Part shown: piece by piece, positions 1 to 6,833 of the stretch
How the letters are laid out: each line of letters begins with the position of its first letter
Numbering within the stretch: position 1 is the first letter of the stretch
Assembly: GCA_030590275.1 (NCBI GenBank)
Contig: JAUUYV010000098.1
Location: 1 to 6,833 of the forward strand
Reading direction: 5' to 3'
DNA length: 6,833 nucleotides
Origin: Porticoccaceae bacterium
GTDB taxonomy: Bacteria > Pseudomonadota > Gammaproteobacteria > Pseudomonadales > Porticoccaceae
Notes under the pieces: generated by a model
What the model saw: the letters and a program-made list of their open reading frames with translations, nothing else
What the model was told of the DNA's origin: nothing
The model's database searches: none
Position numbers and translations under genes: made by a program

Positions 1-603
1 CCACTTTTGGAAGCATCTGGATTGATTGTGGATGTGGGGCACTGGGTTATTCGTGCGGCATGTGAGAGTTTACGGGGTTTTATTGATGATCGACTATGGC
101 GGGACGATATGCGCCTGGGGATTAATGTCAGTCCACGTCAATTTAAGGATCCCAAGCTGATCGAAGTGATTAAAGACAGTCTGGCCCGTTACGACATCGA
201 ACCCGGTTACCTTAATTTTGAGATTACGGAGAACCTGGTTGTAGAAGATGTTGACGATACTATTAAAACAATGGAGGCGATTAAAGCCCTGGGTGCCCAG
301 TTCTCAGTCGACGATTTTGGTGTTGGTTACTCGTCGATGATTTATCTAAAACGTTTACCTTTCGACCGGCTCAAAATTGATCGTGAGTTTATAAGCAATA
401 TTCATCGTGATCCCGATTCCCGGGCCATAGTGGAAGCAATTATGGCAGTGTCCAGACAGTATGGCCTGCATGTTATTGCAGAGGGGGTAGAAGAGCAGGG
501 AGCTCTCGATGTCTTGAGTGAGGTTGGCTGTGAAACGTATCAGGGGGCCTTGTTCAGCATGCCGGTTCCCGTGGAACGATTTAAAGCCTTGCTGGCGGCC
601 TGA
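1..603 (+). CDS. EAL-domain cyclic-di-GMP phosphodiesterase, C-terminal part (5' end outside window)
   Basis: The reading frame is open from the first base, so the gene begins upstream; about 200 residues are visible. They cover most of an EAL domain, which hydrolyses the second messenger cyclic-di-GMP to linear pGpG. Visible family motifs, in order (residue 1 = codon at base 1): the INVSPRQF stretch with its Asn near residue 42, the EITEN metal-ligand Glu near 74, VDDFGVGYSS with the Asp pair near 104-105, LKIDREF with its Lys near 125, VIAEGVE with Glu near 161, and the late Gln of YQGALFSMP near 181. All these catalytic positions are intact, so an active phosphodiesterase is expected; the EAL tripeptide itself would lie upstream. 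Whether GGDEF, PAS or membrane segments precede it cannot be seen. The protein ends a few residues after the domain. It is separated from ndk by 288 bp and is probably an independent transcription unit. Confidence 0.93.
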   Translation, partial: PLLEASGLIVDVGHWVIRAACESLRGFIDDRLWRDDMRLGINVSPRQFKDPKLIEVIKDSLARYDIEPGYLNFEITENLVVEDVDDTIKTMEAIKALGAQFSVDDFGVGYSSMIYLKRLPFDRLKIDREFISNIHRDPDSRAIVEAIMAVSRQYGLHVIAEGVEEQGALDVLSEVGCETYQGALFSMPVPVERFKALLAA

Positions 604-670
604 CATAAGGTGGCCTGCAGATGACAGCCAGGAGCCTGAAGGGCTAAAAACTCCCTGAGAGCGGGTTTCG

Positions 671-699
671 TTGTACAGATGATGTCATAAGAGTAAAAT
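671..699 (+). promoter_or_regulatory. Candidate sigma70-type promoter for ndk
   Basis: TTGTAC (671-676, 3 of 6 to the -35 consensus) lies exactly 17 bp before TAAAAT (694-699, 5 of 6 to the -10 consensus). Transcription would start near 705-707, giving ndk a leader of about 185 nt. It is the best promoter match I found between the EAL gene and ndk. The match is by eye; one chance hit of this quality in about 290 bp is possible. Confidence 0.4.
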
Positions 700-704
700 C
701 CCTC

Positions 705-765
705 GCCGGCTGATGCTGTGCTTGTCCTGTTCATGGAACGGCGACAGCACGTTGAACGTACCGGC
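705..765 (+). promoter_or_regulatory. Long imperfect stem-loop in the ndk leader
   Basis: The arms 718-732 and 736-750 pair over 14 positions around a 3-nt loop (733-735), with single-base bulges at 722 and 742 and one G-U pair (728/740). An outer GC stem pairs 705-709 with 761-765 across an internal loop. The structure starts at the predicted transcription start of the 671-699 promoter. No run of T follows on either strand, so it does not look like an intrinsic terminator. It could be a structured 5' leader, a small RNA, a 3' end stabiliser for the EAL transcript, or a dispersed intergenic repeat. The rest of 604-891 holds only a weak inverted repeat (775-780 with 809-814) and no convincing gene. 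Confidence 0.4.
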
Positions 766-878
766 CCTTACTTTCTAACTATCCCTGAATCCAGAATTGC
801 GTCTATTTAGTTAGCGAATGGATGTGACCTGGAGAACGGGTGTCGCTCTTGTTTTTACCCTTATTTGGGCTTGCCTTT

Positions 879-882
879 GGAG
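879..882 (+). promoter_or_regulatory. Ribosome binding site of ndk
   Basis: GGAG lies 9 nt before the ATG at 892. It fixes that ATG as the ndk start, rather than the in-frame TTG at 865, which would add nine residues foreign to the family. Confidence 0.75.
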
Positions 883-891
883 AAATGTTAT

Positions 892-1317
892 ATGGCGATC
901 GAACGTACCCTTTCAATTATTAAACCCGATGCTGTTGCTAAAAATGTAATCGGAAAGATTATCAGTCGTTTTGAACAAGAGGGTTTAAATGTGATTGCTG
1001 CGAAAATGCTATGTTTACCACGTTCGCAAGCAGAAGGTTTTTATGCTGAGCACGAGGGCAAGCCATTTTTTAGAGACCTGGTGGATTTTATGACCTCCGG
1101 TCCGGTCGTGGTGCAGGTTCTTGAAGGCGATAATGCAATAGAAAAAAACCGGAGTTTGATGGGTGCTACAAACCCTAAAGAGGCCGAAGCTGGTACGATA
1201 AGAGCGGATTTTGCCGATACCATTGATGCCAACGCGGTGCACGGGTCTGATTCGCCAGAATCTGCGCAGCGCGAAGTGAGTTATTTTTTTAAAGAAGACG
1301 AGCTTTGTCTTCGTTAA
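892..1317 (+). CDS. ndk: Nucleoside diphosphate kinase
   Basis: Cytoplasmic enzyme that transfers the gamma phosphate of ATP to nucleoside diphosphates through a phospho-histidine intermediate, balancing NTP and dNTP pools. The 141-residue product has the usual bacterial length (E. coli about 143). It starts [15 protein letters not shown], with the phosphate-binding Lys at 11, and carries the NAVHGSDS signature with the phosphorylated His at 117. The conserved R-x-L-M-G-A-T-N-P stretch is at 87-95 and the RADFA segment at 104-108. The ATG at 892 is chosen because of the well-placed GGAG and the family N-terminus. ndk upstream of rlmN is a common gammaproteobacterial order. A promoter and a structured leader lie upstream (671-765). 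No terminator is evident in the 95 bp before rlmN, so read-through into rlmN is possible. Nothing is missing or odd in the protein. Confidence 0.98.
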   Translation: MAIERTLSIIKPDAVAKNVIGKIISRFEQEGLNVIAAKMLCLPRSQAEGFYAEHEGKPFFRDLVDFMTSGPVVVQVLEGDNAIEKNRSLMGATNPKEAEAGTIRADFADTIDANAVHGSDSPESAQREVSYFFKEDELCLR

Positions 1318-1412
1318 TGTGTGATGTGTACGGAATCGAGACGTGACTACCCAAATGCTCTGAGCCTGGAGAGCCCACATAATTGCTCAATTGAAGCGGT
1401 AGCATTTTTGTT

Positions 1413-2558
1413 ATGAATAAGACTAACCTTCTTGGCTTAACGGCGACACAGCTGGAAGACTTTTTTCTGGCCGCTGGCGAGAAGCGTTTTCGTGGCATGC
1501 AGGTATCGAAGTGGATACATCAGCGCGGGGTGGTCGACTTTGACCAGATGACGGACTTGTCTCGGCCACTGCGAGAAAAACTTCACAAGATCGCTGAAAT
1601 AAGACCACCAGAGGTGGTGCGCCAGGAAGACGCCGCTGACGGTGTGTGTAAATGGTTGGTGGAAACAGGCAATGGCGGTAGTGTTGAAACGGTCTATATT
1701 CCTGAAGGTAAGCGGGGAACTTTGTGTGTATCTTCGCAAATTGGCTGTGCACTCGACTGTAGTTTTTGTGCCACGGGCAAGCAAGGTTTTAATCGAGATT
1801 TAACTGCTGCGGAAATTATTGGCCAGGTGTGGCTAGCGGTGGATGCCTTAGATGGTTTCGGTGCTCAATCGGAGCGTCGGATTACCAATATAGTCATGAT
1901 GGGTATGGGGGAGCCCCTGCTAAATTTTGATAATGTAGTGGCGGCGATGAGCCTGATGATGGACGACAATGGTTACGGCCTGTCGAAGCGTCGGGTAACT
2001 CTAAGTACTGCGGGGGTGGTGCCAATGCTCGATAAACTTGGCGACGTGACTGATGTGTCCCTGGCGATCTCCTTGCATGCCCCCAATGACGAACTGAGAG
2101 ACACTCTGGTTCCGGTAAATAAGAAATATCCTATTGCAAGCCTGCTGGCCGCTGCGAAGAGGTATCTGGAAAAACTACCGGATCAGCGGCGCAAGATAAC
2201 AATCGAATATACTCTGATTAATCAAATTAATGATCAGCCGAATCACGCTCGTGAATTGGCCGATTTGTTGGTTGATACCCCCTGTAAAATCAACTTGATC
2301 CCATTTAATCCCTTTCCGGGTTCAGAATATGAACGAGTAGCTAACCGAGTTCTGAACCGGTTCAAAGAAATACTGGTTGATGCCGGGTACACTGTAACGG
2401 TGCGGACCACGCGTGGAGGTGATATAGCGGCTGCCTGTGGTCAGTTAGCTGGAGCTGTTGATGATCGTACTCGGCGTAGCGCACGGTATCGTAGTAAAGG
2501 GGCCCTGAAAAACAAAGAATCGTTGGATGAACAGGTGGTCAGGATAATTCATGGTTAA
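1413..2558 (+). CDS. rlmN: Dual-specificity 23S rRNA (A2503-C2)/tRNA (A37-C2) methyltransferase, radical SAM
   Basis: RlmN methylates C2 of adenosine 2503 in 23S rRNA and of A37 in certain tRNAs, supporting translational fidelity. The 381-residue product has a small N-terminal domain (about 1-85) and then a radical-SAM barrel. The CxxxCxxC motif that holds the 4Fe-4S cluster is Cys112, Cys116 and Cys119. The SAM-binding GMGEP motif is at 164-168. The methyl-carrying Cys is at 342 in the [11 protein letters not shown] segment. Cys105 and Glu92 (VETVYIPE) also match E. coli positions with a constant offset of 13, so the enzyme should be active. The basic tail (about 353-381) is slightly variable in the family. 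No strong ribosome binding site precedes the ATG at 1413, only a GA-rich stretch near 1393-1399 that is rather distant. The last 8 bp overlap pilF, indicating coupled translation. The Cfr alternative is unlikely given the overall RlmN similarity and synteny. Confidence 0.97.
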   Translation: MNKTNLLGLTATQLEDFFLAAGEKRFRGMQVSKWIHQRGVVDFDQMTDLSRPLREKLHKIAEIRPPEVVRQEDAADGVCKWLVETGNGGSVETVYIPEGKRGTLCVSSQIGCALDCSFCATGKQGFNRDLTAAEIIGQVWLAVDALDGFGAQSERRITNIVMMGMGEPLLNFDNVVAAMSLMMDDNGYGLSKRRVTLSTAGVVPMLDKLGDVTDVSLAISLHAPNDELRDTLVPVNKKYPIASLLAAAKRYLEKLPDQRRKITIEYTLINQINDQPNHARELADLLVDTPCKINLIPFNPFPGSEYERVANRVLNRFKEILVDAGYTVTVRTTRGGDIAAACGQLAGAVDDRTRRSARYRSKGALKNKESLDEQVVRIIHG

Positions 2559-3414
2559 CAGGCGAACAGATAAGTTGTTTTCGTGGTTTGGGAGTGGTCC
2601 TGGTCGTCCAGGACGGACTTGTTTGCTTTGTTTGATGGTGGTGGCGGGCTTGCTGGTAACTGCCTGTACCACCACAAGCTTGCCTACATCGAGCAACGGC
2701 AACGTGGATAGCAAACGTCGTCAGGCTGCTGTGGATAATTACACCGAACTTGGCGCTAGCTATCTTCGTAAGGGCGAACGGGAGTCGGCCCGCAGTAGTT
2801 TTCGCCAGGCACTTGACATCGACAAGCGTTCTCCGGGTGCCCACAGTGGTATGGCTCTGTTATTTGAATTGAATCGTGAATACGATCTGGCGGAAAAAAG
2901 CTATAAAAAGGCGATTAAATACGATCGTGGGTTTACTCGAGGTCGGAATAACTATGCAGTATTCCTGGTTAAGCGAGGGCGCCTGGATGATGCCTACGAG
3001 CAGTTGACGATAGCATCGCAAGACCTGGATTATCCCTTGCGTTCCCAGGTGTTCCTGACTCTGGGAGCAGTGGCGTCTGGCCTTGGTAAAAAAGACGAGG
3101 CAGTAGCTGCATGGAACCGGGCGGTTGGGATCGATCCGCGCAGGGCTGGACCTTACCTGAGTTTGGCGGAGCACTACTATACTGAAAAAGAGTATCCAAA
3201 AGCTAAACACTATCTGGATCAATATAGCGATCTTGCAAAGCCCACAGCTCGTAGTCTCTGGTTGGCGGTGCGCGTAGAAGATGCGTTTGATAACGTTGAT
3301 GGCGTGTCCAGTAAAGGTATGGCATTGAAAAACCTGTTTCCCTATTCCAAGGAAGCTCTGGCCTATAAAGAGTGGCTTGAGCAGCGTCCTAAACAGAAGG
3401 TCGCTGGGCAATAA
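2551..3414 (+). CDS. pilF: Type IV pilus biogenesis/pilotin lipoprotein, TPR protein
   Basis: PilF (PilW in Neisseria-type naming) is an outer-membrane lipoprotein that guides the PilQ secretin to the outer membrane and supports its oligomerisation in type IV pilus assembly. The 287-residue product has a basic N-region, a hydrophobic stretch (about 24-38) and a lipobox LVTA-C, with lipid attachment expected at Cys39. Tetratricopeptide repeats follow at roughly 62-95, 96-129, 130-163, 166-199 and 200-233, with a degenerate sixth to about 267, as in Pseudomonas PilF. The start at 2551 is preferred because AGGA sits at 2541-2544 and the positive N-region is needed; the Met at residue 29 would leave no charged N-region. 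The gene overlaps rlmN by 8 bp and rodZ by 1 bp (TAATG). A perfect 7-bp hairpin lies inside codons 16-22 (2597-2614). Its rlmN-rodZ location is typical of pilus-bearing gammaproteobacteria; Enterobacterales lack it here. Confidence 0.93.
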   Translation: MVNRRTDKLFSWFGSGPGRPGRTCLLCLMVVAGLLVTACTTTSLPTSSNGNVDSKRRQAAVDNYTELGASYLRKGERESARSSFRQALDIDKRSPGAHSGMALLFELNREYDLAEKSYKKAIKYDRGFTRGRNNYAVFLVKRGRLDDAYEQLTIASQDLDYPLRSQVFLTLGAVASGLGKKDEAVAAWNRAVGIDPRRAGPYLSLAEHYYTEKEYPKAKHYLDQYSDLAKPTARSLWLAVRVEDAFDNVDGVSSKGMALKNLFPYSKEALAYKEWLEQRPKQKVAGQ

Positions 3415-3872
3415 TGAGTAGTCACGGTGCCAGTGATCGTATCGGAGATCATGACGATACGACGGTAGATATAGAGCTTGCACCCGAGCTGGCGGTACTG
3501 CCTGATATAGCACTGCCAGGTATCGCTTTGCGTAAGGCCCGTAGTGATTTGGGTATTAGCCTGGAAGAGATCTCAACTAAAACGGGTTTGTCCAGGCGTA
3601 TGTTGAAAATACTTGAGGCGGATGACTACGAGGAGTTACCTGGTGATGTCTATACTCGTGGTTATTTGCGCCGCTATGCCGTTCTCGTTAACCTGGATGT
3701 TGACGCTATACTGGAGGCATTTGCACAGTGTCGTCGCGAAGATGGTGAGAATAAGTCAGGGGAGCCTATGGTAGCTGTACTAGGTGAAAAGTATCCTCGT
3801 TACGGAAAGCCACTAGTGGTGTTCGCCGCACTGTTTGTTGTTCTAATAACAGGCTTAATTATCCTACTTTAA
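3414..3872 (+). CDS. rodZ: RodZ-like cytoskeletal helix-turn-helix membrane protein, short form without periplasmic domain
   Basis: RodZ couples cytoplasmic MreB filaments to the elongasome and helps set rod shape. This 152-residue product has an acidic, variable N-terminus (1-34) and the Cro-like helix-turn-helix of the RodZ family (about 36-103; [18 protein letters not shown], then [24 protein letters not shown]). A basic juxtamembrane segment (126-132) and one membrane helix (about 133-152) follow, and the protein ends there. E. coli RodZ is more than twice as long, with a linker and a periplasmic beta domain (DUF4115); here nothing follows the helix, and ispG starts 4 bp later, so no displaced fragment can exist in the gap. 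N-in topology is expected. The start ATG overlaps the pilF stop (TAATG), and an AAGG lies 13 nt upstream. Assignment rests on the family helix-turn-helix plus synteny between pilF and ispG; function of the short form is inferred. Confidence 0.88.
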   Translation: MSSHGASDRIGDHDDTTVDIELAPELAVLPDIALPGIALRKARSDLGISLEEISTKTGLSRRMLKILEADDYEELPGDVYTRGYLRRYAVLVNLDVDAILEAFAQCRREDGENKSGEPMVAVLGEKYPRYGKPLVVFAALFVVLITGLIILL

Positions 3873-3876
3873 TGTT

Positions 3877-5058
3877 ATGTCCACTAATAGCGTAAGCCCC
3901 ATTGAGCGGAGGCGGTCTCGCCAAATTATGGTTGGCGATGTGCCGGTTGGTGGTGACGCACCCATTTCTGTGCAGAGTATGACTAACACAGAGACGATGG
4001 ATATAGTGGCAACGGTAGCCCAGGTGAATGCTATTCACCGTGCTGGAGCTGATTTAGTGCGGGTGTCCGTGCCTACTCTGGATGCTGCGGAGGCTTTCGG
4101 TGAAATCCGCCGTCAGGTGTCGGTGCCCTTAATTGCCGATATCCACTTTGATTACAAAATAGCGCTGCGGGTGGCCGACCTGGGCGTCGATTGTCTGCGG
4201 ATTAATCCCGGTAATATTGGCAGGGAAGACCGAGTTCGAGCGGTGGTGGATAAGGCCCGCGATTTAAATATTCCTATTCGCATTGGTGTGAATGCAGGTT
4301 CATTGGAAAAGGATTTGCAGGTCAAATACGGTGAACCCACACCAGAGGCCTTGGTAGAGTCCGCGCTACGCCATGTCGACATTCTTGATCGTCTTGATTT
4401 CCACAACTTTAAATTGAGCCTGAAGGCCTCCGATGTGTTTATGGCGGTGGCTGCCTATCGACAAATAGCGACACAAATTGATAATCCTCTTCATTTGGGC
4501 ATTACTGAGGCTGGGGCACTGCGCTCTGGAACTGTTAAGTCCTCGGTTGGGTTGGGTGCTTTGTTGATGGATGGCATAGGCGATACCTTGCGCATATCCC
4601 TTGCCGCAGATCCGGTGGAAGAAGTGAAGGTGGGTTGGGACCTGCTGAGAAGTTTGAAGCTGCGTAGTAAGGGAGTCAATTTTATAGCCTGCCCTAGCTG
4701 CTCGCGGCAAAATTTTGATGTGATCGCAACCGTAAATGCTTTAGAGCAACGCCTGGAGGATGTCAGCGAACCATTGGACGTCGCAATAATCGGTTGTATT
4801 GTTAATGGGCCCGGTGAGGCGAGAGCAGCAGATATGGGCTTAACGGGTGGAAGTCCGCGGCATTTGTTATATATTGATGGCAACCCCAGGGGAAAGCTCG
4901 AAAAAGAAAACCTCATTGACCAGCTCGAAAGTGAAATTCGCGCTACAATTCAGTCTAAATCAAGTAATCAGGTTCAGAGTAAAAATGGCGCAGCTCCTAT
5001 CAGTGATCCAGACTCTAATAATGATCTCGCAGACGAGAATATTATCGTTCGCGCCTAA
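3877..5058 (+). CDS. ispG: 4-hydroxy-3-methylbut-2-en-1-yl diphosphate synthase (flavodoxin/ferredoxin)
   Basis: IspG (GcpE) converts methylerythritol cyclodiphosphate to HMBPP, the penultimate step of the non-mevalonate isoprenoid pathway, in the cytoplasm with a 4Fe-4S cluster. The 393-residue product has the two-domain bacterial layout: a TIM-barrel part (about 20-265; [37 protein letters not shown] and HLGITEAG are all present) and a C-terminal reductase-like domain. Cluster ligands are Cys272 and Cys275 (ACPSCSRQ) and Cys307 with Glu314 (GCIVNGPGE), two residues off the E. coli numbering. It is about 20 residues longer than E. coli IspG owing to a polar, acidic tail (about 360-393) without recognisable motif. 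ATG 3877 is the only plausible start before the conserved region, because a stop lies in frame at 3856-3858. No ribosome binding site is visible, so translation probably depends on coupling to rodZ, 4 bp upstream. Confidence 0.98.
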   Translation: MSTNSVSPIERRRSRQIMVGDVPVGGDAPISVQSMTNTETMDIVATVAQVNAIHRAGADLVRVSVPTLDAAEAFGEIRRQVSVPLIADIHFDYKIALRVADLGVDCLRINPGNIGREDRVRAVVDKARDLNIPIRIGVNAGSLEKDLQVKYGEPTPEALVESALRHVDILDRLDFHNFKLSLKASDVFMAVAAYRQIATQIDNPLHLGITEAGALRSGTVKSSVGLGALLMDGIGDTLRISLAADPVEEVKVGWDLLRSLKLRSKGVNFIACPSCSRQNFDVIATVNALEQRLEDVSEPLDVAIIGCIVNGPGEARAADMGLTGGSPRHLLYIDGNPRGKLEKENLIDQLESEIRATIQSKSSNQVQSKNGAAPISDPDSNNDLADENIIVRA

Positions 5059-5069
5059 TTCGCGCCTGA
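5048..5069 (+). repeat. 11-bp imperfect tandem duplication at the ispG stop codon
   Basis: The units 5048-5058 and 5059-5069 share TTCGCGCCT followed by AA and GA respectively, 10 of 11 identical. The first unit contains the last codons and the stop of ispG; the second is non-coding. It looks like a small slippage duplication. Confidence 0.6.
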
Positions 5070-5129
5070 GAGCTTACGGCTTCCCTGTTGTTCAACGATT
5101 CCATCTAATTAGCACAAGACCATAACACT

Positions 5130-6410
5130 TTGAAAGCTATCCAGTCCCTGCGAGGGATGAACGACCTTCTGCCTGAGCAATCGCCCCTTTGGCAATACCT
5201 CGAATCTACCGTGGCTCGATTAGTGCAGGGTTATGGATATCGAGAGATACGGTTTCCGATACTGGAATCTACAGAATTATTTCGCCGTTCTATCGGCGAG
5301 GTGACTGATATTGTCGAAAAGGAAATGTACACCTTCGGCGATCGCAACGATGAAAGTATTACTCTACGGCCGGAGGGTACAGCGGGTTGCGTGCGAGCCT
5401 GTATTGAGAATGGTCTGCTTTATAATCAGGTGCAGCGACTCTGGTACCGTGGCCCCATGTTTCGTTACGAGCGGCCACAAAAGGGTCGCCTACGGCAATT
5501 TCATCAAATCGGTGTGGAAGTTTTTGGCCTGAATGGTCCGGACATCGATGCCGAGCTACTGGTGATGACTGATCGACTCTGGCGTGAATTGGGCATTCGC
5601 GAGCAGGTGACGCTGCAGTTAAACTCCCTGGGTAACAGTGCGTCGCGGTCAAAATACCGGACTGAGCTGGTGAGCTATCTGGGGCAGCACCGGGATCGCC
5701 TCGACGAGGATAGTATTCGCCGACTTGAAAGTAATCCTTTGCGGATTCTAGACAGTAAATCGGAGCAAACTCGTATTGTTGTGGAAAACGCTCCTACCTT
5801 ATTGGAGTATCTCGACACCGATTCTCGAGATCATTTTGAGCACTTGTGTAAAACGCTCGGTCAGGCGGGTATTCCGTATAAGATAAACCCTTTTTTGGTG
5901 CGTGGGCTCGACTATTACGGCAAAACAGTTTTCGAGTGGGTTACCGATAAGCTGGGCGCTCAAGGTACTGTCTGTGCCGGTGGTCGTTACGATGGTTTAG
6001 TGGAGCAGCTCGGGGGCAAGCCAGCGCCGGCTGTGGGCTTTGGTATCGGTGTAGAGCGTCTGGCCTTGCTCCTTGACGCCGCTCATGTGGTACCGGATAG
6101 TGTGGCCCGGCAACTGGACGTCTATGTGTTGGCGGCCGGTGAGATCGGTTCTGCGGCTCTTGAATTAAGTGAAAAGTTACGCACGGCGTGTAGCGGCTTG
6201 CGTGTGCAAAATCACTGTGGTGGTGGCAGTTTTAAAAGCCAGATGAAAAAGGCTGATAAAAGCGGTGCTAAAATTGCACTAATAGTAGGTGAAGATGAAG
6301 CAAAGACTGGGCAGGTCACGGTCAAGTATTTACGCCGCAAAATTGAGCAACAAACTTTAAGTGTTCCGGCGGCTATTGAATTATTGCTGCGGGAGTTTGA
6401 AGTGGCTTAG
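5130..6410 (+). CDS. hisS: Histidine--tRNA ligase (TTG start)
   Basis: Class II aminoacyl-tRNA synthetase that charges tRNA-His with histidine in the cytoplasm. The 426-residue product matches the E. coli length (424) and aligns from the N-terminus ([14 protein letters not shown]). Class II motif 1 region is at about 40-65. Motif 2 is [18 protein letters not shown] at 111-128. The histidine-specific segment [13 protein letters not shown] includes the catalytic Arg258, with [13 protein letters not shown] at 284-296 and motif 3 [11 protein letters not shown] at 301-311. The anticodon-binding domain is about 328-426 ([20 protein letters not shown]). No ATG or GTG exists between an in-frame stop at 5106-5108 and the conserved region, so TTG at 5130 is the best start; the next Met (residue 10) lies inside the conserved RGMND motif. 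No clear ribosome binding site precedes it. A TCTAAT at 5104-5109 resembles a -10 box, but its -35 partner is poor, so transcription from the ispG operon is as likely. Confidence 0.97.
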   Translation: MKAIQSLRGMNDLLPEQSPLWQYLESTVARLVQGYGYREIRFPILESTELFRRSIGEVTDIVEKEMYTFGDRNDESITLRPEGTAGCVRACIENGLLYNQVQRLWYRGPMFRYERPQKGRLRQFHQIGVEVFGLNGPDIDAELLVMTDRLWRELGIREQVTLQLNSLGNSASRSKYRTELVSYLGQHRDRLDEDSIRRLESNPLRILDSKSEQTRIVVENAPTLLEYLDTDSRDHFEHLCKTLGQAGIPYKINPFLVRGLDYYGKTVFEWVTDKLGAQGTVCAGGRYDGLVEQLGGKPAPAVGFGIGVERLALLLDAAHVVPDSVARQLDVYVLAAGEIGSAALELSEKLRTACSGLRVQNHCGGGSFKSQMKKADKSGAKIALIVGEDEAKTGQVTVKYLRRKIEQQTLSVPAAIELLLREFEVA

Positions 6411-6468
6411 TGCGAGGTCGGTGGCTGTAAGTAAAGAAAATACTCCAAAATGTGTATTGAACTGGGCC

Positions 6469-6498
6469 TTGATAAAGTGGCTCAGGTGCGCGCATATT
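6469..6498 (+). promoter_or_regulatory. Possible weak promoter upstream of yfgM
   Basis: TTGATA (6469-6474, 5 of 6 to the -35 consensus) is followed after 18 bp by CATATT (6493-6498, 4 of 6 to the -10 consensus), about 30 bp before the yfgM start. Spacing is acceptable but the -10 is weak; it may be a chance match. Confidence 0.25.
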
Positions 6499-6526
6499 TA
6501 GCTAAATAGTAACTTTAAGGAAAGAT

Positions 6527-6833
6527 ATGGCAGATCATATCGCGAATGACGAAGAACTCGAAGCGTTTAAACGTTGGTGGAAAGAGAACGGCCTGCCTAT
6601 TTTTCTTGCTGTGGTGTTGGGCTTAGGAGGCTGGTTTGCCTGGCAACAATGGCAAGGTTCTCGGGGGGAGAAAGCGGCAGCTGGGTCATTGGTATATCTA
6701 CAAATGATGGAGCCTTTGGCGAGTATTGCGACGGAAGAATTAACTGAAGAACAGTTAGCTTCAGTCAGTACGGCGGCTAATGAGCTAAAGGCTGAATATA
6801 GCGGCGCTCAATACGGCGCGCTCGCCGGATTAA
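6527..6833 (+). CDS. yfgM: YfgM-family membrane-anchored TPR-like protein, N-terminal part (3' end outside window)
   Basis: YfgM in E. coli is an inner-membrane protein associated with the SecYEG translocon and the chaperone PpiD, with a periplasmic tetratricopeptide-like domain. It helps hand secreted proteins to periplasmic chaperones. The visible 102 residues show a short acidic cytoplasmic N-terminus with the family pattern DEELEAFKRWWKENG (8-22), one membrane helix (about 23-40, IFLAVVLGLGGWFAWQQW), then the start of the soluble domain (SLVYLQMMEPLA; later QYGALAGL, corresponding to the TYGALASL of E. coli YfgM). The ATG at 6527 is supported by AAGGA at 6517-6521, 5 nt upstream. Position after hisS is the classical one; bamB and der usually follow, outside this window. 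The frame is open to the last base, so the gene is merely cut by the edge. Confidence 0.93.
   Translation, partial: MADHIANDEELEAFKRWWKENGLPIFLAVVLGLGGWFAWQQWQGSRGEKAAAGSLVYLQMMEPLASIATEELTEEQLASVSTAANELKAEYSGAQYGALAGL

Noticed and set aside
540..734. 64-codon frame on the - strand across the EAL 3' end and intergenic region
   Set aside because: It overlaps the conserved end of the EAL domain, has no recognisable domain and no clear ribosome binding site.
865..891. Upstream TTG start for ndk, adding nine residues
   Set aside because: The added residues do not belong to the family N-terminus, and GGAG at 879-882 is placed for the ATG at 892.
1294..1312. Short hairpin at the end of ndk (1294-1299 with 1307-1312) as a terminator
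   Set aside because: Only 6 bp, lies within the coding sequence and no T-run follows on the + strand.
1357..1374. Hairpin in the ndk-rlmN gap (1357-1361 with 1370-1374) as a terminator
   Set aside because: A 5-bp stem with an 8-nt loop and no T-run is too weak to call.
2860..3513. 217-codon frame on the - strand opposite pilF and rodZ
   Set aside because: Long but antisense to two well-supported genes; composition is that of a complementary-strand shadow with no family motif.
4847..5125. 92-codon + strand frame overlapping the ispG end and running to hisS
   Set aside because: Mostly an out-of-frame reading of ispG with no domain; not a plausible gene.
1..6833. Mobile element, CRISPR array, tRNA gene or defence/phage module
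   Set aside because: No transposase, integrase, regularly spaced repeats, tRNA-like folds or foreign genes were found; all gaps are short and the gene order is a known housekeeping block.

Overview
The window is a stretch of bacterial chromosome carrying a conserved housekeeping cluster, all on the + strand: (EAL-domain gene, 3' part) - ndk - rlmN - pilF/pilW - rodZ (short form) - ispG - hisS - yfgM (5' part). This order, in particular rlmN-pilF-rodZ-ispG-hisS-yfgM, is the one known from Pseudomonas-like Gammaproteobacteria. Protein sequences (HisS, IspG, RlmN) read as clearly gammaproteobacterial. A type IV pilus pilotin gene and moderate GC content fit a free-living or marine gammaproteobacterium outside the Enterobacterales. 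I cannot name a genus.

Region by region: 1-603 is the C-terminal part of a cyclic-di-GMP phosphodiesterase domain (EAL), cut by the window edge. 604-891 is the longest non-coding stretch. It holds a plausible sigma70-type promoter (671-699), followed at the expected transcription start by a long imperfect stem-loop (705-765), and then a good ribosome binding site for ndk. 892-1317 is ndk. After a 95-bp gap, rlmN (1413-2558) overlaps pilF (2551-3414) by 8 bp. pilF overlaps rodZ (3414-3872) by 1 bp, and ispG (3877-5058) starts 4 bp after rodZ. hisS (5130-6410) follows after 71 bp and appears to start with TTG. A 116-bp gap with a possible weak promoter leads to yfgM (from 6527, running off the window).

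The genes act in separate core processes: nucleotide balance (Ndk), translation accuracy (RlmN, HisS), isoprenoid precursor synthesis (IspG), pilus secretin assembly (PilF/PilW), cell shape (RodZ) and periplasmic/translocon chaperoning (YfgM). The tight spacing from rlmN to ispG indicates one transcription unit with translational coupling.

I see no mobile element, CRISPR array, tRNA, rRNA or defence system, and no candidate for a wholly new system. The points most worth a second look are the RodZ protein that ends straight after its membrane helix with no periplasmic domain, the structured leader in front of ndk, the TTG start of hisS, and the EAL gene in the place upstream of ndk where isc-cluster genes sit in Pseudomonas.
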